Positions 7,784-8,764 of a DNA stretch of 8,764 nt are shown in pieces. The position numbers and the translations under genes are program-made. The notes beneath the pieces are model-generated. The model did not search any database, was not told the DNA's origin, and was given only the letters and a program-made list of their open reading frames with translations. Where the stretch lies: positions 1 through 8,764 of the forward strand of contig CAZYKR010000192.1 of NCBI GenBank assembly GCA_964648005.1, given 5' to 3'. This DNA is from JAGQTE01 sp964648005 (lineage in GTDB: Bacteria > Actinomycetota > Acidimicrobiia > Acidimicrobiales > Acidimicrobilacustridaceae). Every line of letters starts with the position of its first letter. Position 1 is the stretch's first letter.

Positions 7784-8041
7784 ATGCTGTTCACGGTCCA
7801 GGTCGAGGTGACGCTGCGCCCCGGCATCGCCGACCCGCAAGGCGCGACGATCGAACGGTCGCTGCCGCACCTCGGGTTCGACGGTGTGTCGCACGTGCAG
7901 GTCGGCAAGTCCATCCGGTTCACCCTCGACGCCGCCGACGAGGCTGCCGCCCGCGCCGAGGTCGAGGACATGAGCCGACGGTTCCTGACCAATCCCGTGA
8001 TCGAGGACGCCGTCATCTCCGTGGCGCCGGCAGGGGCCTGA
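7784..8041 (+). CDS. purS: FGAM synthetase subunit PurS
   Basis: PurS is the small (about 80-85 residues) subunit that bridges PurQ and PurL in the three-part FGAM synthetase of Gram-positive bacteria and archaea. PurQ makes ammonia from glutamine and PurL uses it with ATP to turn FGAR into FGAM. The 85-residue product begins MLFTVQVEVTLRPGIADPQGATI, the family's usual opening strand and DPQG turn, then has the GFDGVSHVQVGKSIRFTL block and a C-terminal strand. ATG 7784 gives the usual N-terminus, but its only upstream purine-rich site, GAGG at 7778-7781, is two bases away, too close. An in-frame GTG at 7766, preceded by GGCGGG, would add six residues. Leaderless translation is another option: TTCGGC (7748-7753), 18 bases and CAGCAT (7772-7777) form a weak promoter-like pair. 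The gene is followed after one base by purQ, its partner. Confidence 0.93.
   Translation: MLFTVQVEVTLRPGIADPQGATIERSLPHLGFDGVSHVQVGKSIRFTLDAADEAAARAEVEDMSRRFLTNPVIEDAVISVAPAGA
8032..8036 (+). promoter_or_regulatory. Ribosome binding site of purQ
   Basis: AGGGG inside the end of purS lies six bases before GTG 8043 and supports that start over the in-frame GTGs four and six codons later, which lack such a site and would remove the start of the first strand. Confidence 0.6.
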
Positions 8042-8042
8042 C

Positions 8043-8717
8043 GTGCCGTCGCGCGTGGGGGTGATCCTGTTCCCCGGGTCGAACTGCGAGCAGGACGCTG
8101 TCGAGGCGGTGCGGATGCTGGGCGGGGAGGCCGAGCTCCTCTGGCACGGCGACGAGACCGTGGCGGGCGTCGACGCCGTGATCGTGCCCGGCGGCTTCGC
8201 CCACGGCGACTACCTCCGACCCGGCGCCATCGCCCGGTTCTCGCCGGTGATGGCGGCGGTGCAGCGCTTCGCCGACGACGGCGGCCCGGTGGTCGGCATC
8301 TGCAACGGCTTCCAGGTGCTGACCGAAGCCGGCATGCTGCCCGGGGCGTTGCAGAAGAACCGGGGTCTGAAGTTCCTCTGCGCCACCACGACCTTGCGCG
8401 TCGAGACCACGTCGAGCGTCTTGACGAGCGCCCTGGCCGTCGGCGATGAGCTGCGCATTCCGATCAACCACTTCGAGGGAAACTACACATGTGACCCCGA
8501 GACGCTTTCGGTTCTCAAGGCCGATGATCGCGTGGTGTTCCGGTATGTCGACAACCCCAACGGCTCGATCGATGACATCGCCGGCATCTGTTCGTCCGGT
8601 CGAAACGTCGTCGGGTTGATGCCGCACCCCGAGCGCGCCATCAGCCCGTTGTTGGGCTCCGACGACGGCGTCGGCGTGCTGCAGTCGCTGCTGCGCGCGG
8701 CGACGGGGGGCGGGTAG
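8043..8717 (+). CDS. purQ: FGAM synthetase glutaminase subunit PurQ
   Basis: PurQ is a class I glutamine amidotransferase that releases ammonia from glutamine for PurL in FGAM synthesis. At 224 residues it has the normal length of the stand-alone subunit. It starts VGVILFPGSNCEQD, typical of the family. The catalytic triad is complete: nucleophile Cys87 in VGICNGFQ, and His195 and Glu197 in LMPHPER. The PGGFAHGDYLRPGAIAR block and INHFEGNY are also as expected. It follows purS by a single base, so the two partners are surely co-expressed. The third part, PurL, is not in the window and would be expected immediately downstream. The codons around 8455-8540 are less GC-rich than the rest, although the protein there is well conserved. 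Confidence 0.97.
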   Translation: MPSRVGVILFPGSNCEQDAVEAVRMLGGEAELLWHGDETVAGVDAVIVPGGFAHGDYLRPGAIARFSPVMAAVQRFADDGGPVVGICNGFQVLTEAGMLPGALQKNRGLKFLCATTTLRVETTSSVLTSALAVGDELRIPINHFEGNYTCDPETLSVLKADDRVVFRYVDNPNGSIDDIAGICSSGRNVVGLMPHPERAISPLLGSDDGVGVLQSLLRAATGGG

Positions 8718-8764
8718 GCCGCCGGGGCCGCGGGGTGGGCGGGCGGGGGGGGGCCCGGGGGGTG
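8718..8764. other. G-rich tail after purQ, no gene seen
   Basis: The last 47 bases are nearly all G and C, with a run of nine G (8745-8753) and one of six (8757-8762). No reading frame or ribosome binding site for purL can be identified. The tract has four or more runs of at least three G, so it fits a G-quadruplex pattern, but end-of-contig poor-quality sequence is as likely. Confidence 0.6.

Noticed and set aside
8455..8540. A lower-GC patch inside purQ, considered as a recombination tract
   Set aside because: It is short, the protein there (INHFEGNY) is fully conserved, and no breakpoint is seen. Local codon variation is enough.

Overview
The window is a GC-rich (roughly 70% by eye), densely packed stretch of bacterial chromosome carrying housekeeping genes. 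The best-supported content is most of the purine nucleotide biosynthesis pathway behind the 3' part of a ClpB disaggregase gene. GTG starts are common, several genes overlap by four bases, PurB is of the actinobacterial type, and PurQ comes with a separate PurS, so an actinobacterium is likely. An Acidimicrobiia/Ilumatobacter-like lineage is my impression from the style of ClpB, PurD and the zinc protein. It is an inference that I could not test.

Layout: (1) 1-1586 (+), 5'-truncated clpB. (2) 1587-1668, a short junction with a hairpin and a candidate promoter. (3) 1669-4774 (+), purA, purD and a GNAT acetyltransferase; purA/purD and purD/GNAT each overlap by ATGA. (4) 4798-5181 (-), a small cysteine-rich zinc-finger protein converging on the GNAT gene. 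(5) 5182-5385, a divergent intergenic region of about 200 bases with two inverted repeats and a candidate purB promoter. (6) 5386-8717 (+), purB, purC, purS and purQ; purB/purC overlap by GTGA, purS is set off by 89 bases, and purQ starts one base after the purS stop. (7) 8718-8764, a very G-rich tail without a gene. No gene-free stretch exceeds 300 bases.

How the genes work together: PurD makes GAR from phosphoribosylamine and glycine. PurS and PurQ, with PurL (not in the window, expected just downstream), convert FGAR to FGAM. PurC makes SAICAR, PurB releases fumarate from SAICAR and later from adenylosuccinate, and PurA makes adenylosuccinate from IMP. The window therefore covers parts of both the IMP pathway and the AMP branch. 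PurF, PurN/T, PurM, PurE/K and PurH are absent here.

I found no mobile element, CRISPR array, tRNA or rRNA, and nothing that looks like a new defence or biosynthetic system. The points most worth a second look are a compact ClpB AAA2 module, a shortened PurD N-domain, the GNAT and zinc-finger genes between the two purine blocks, a palindrome over the putative purB -35 box, and the isolated purS start.
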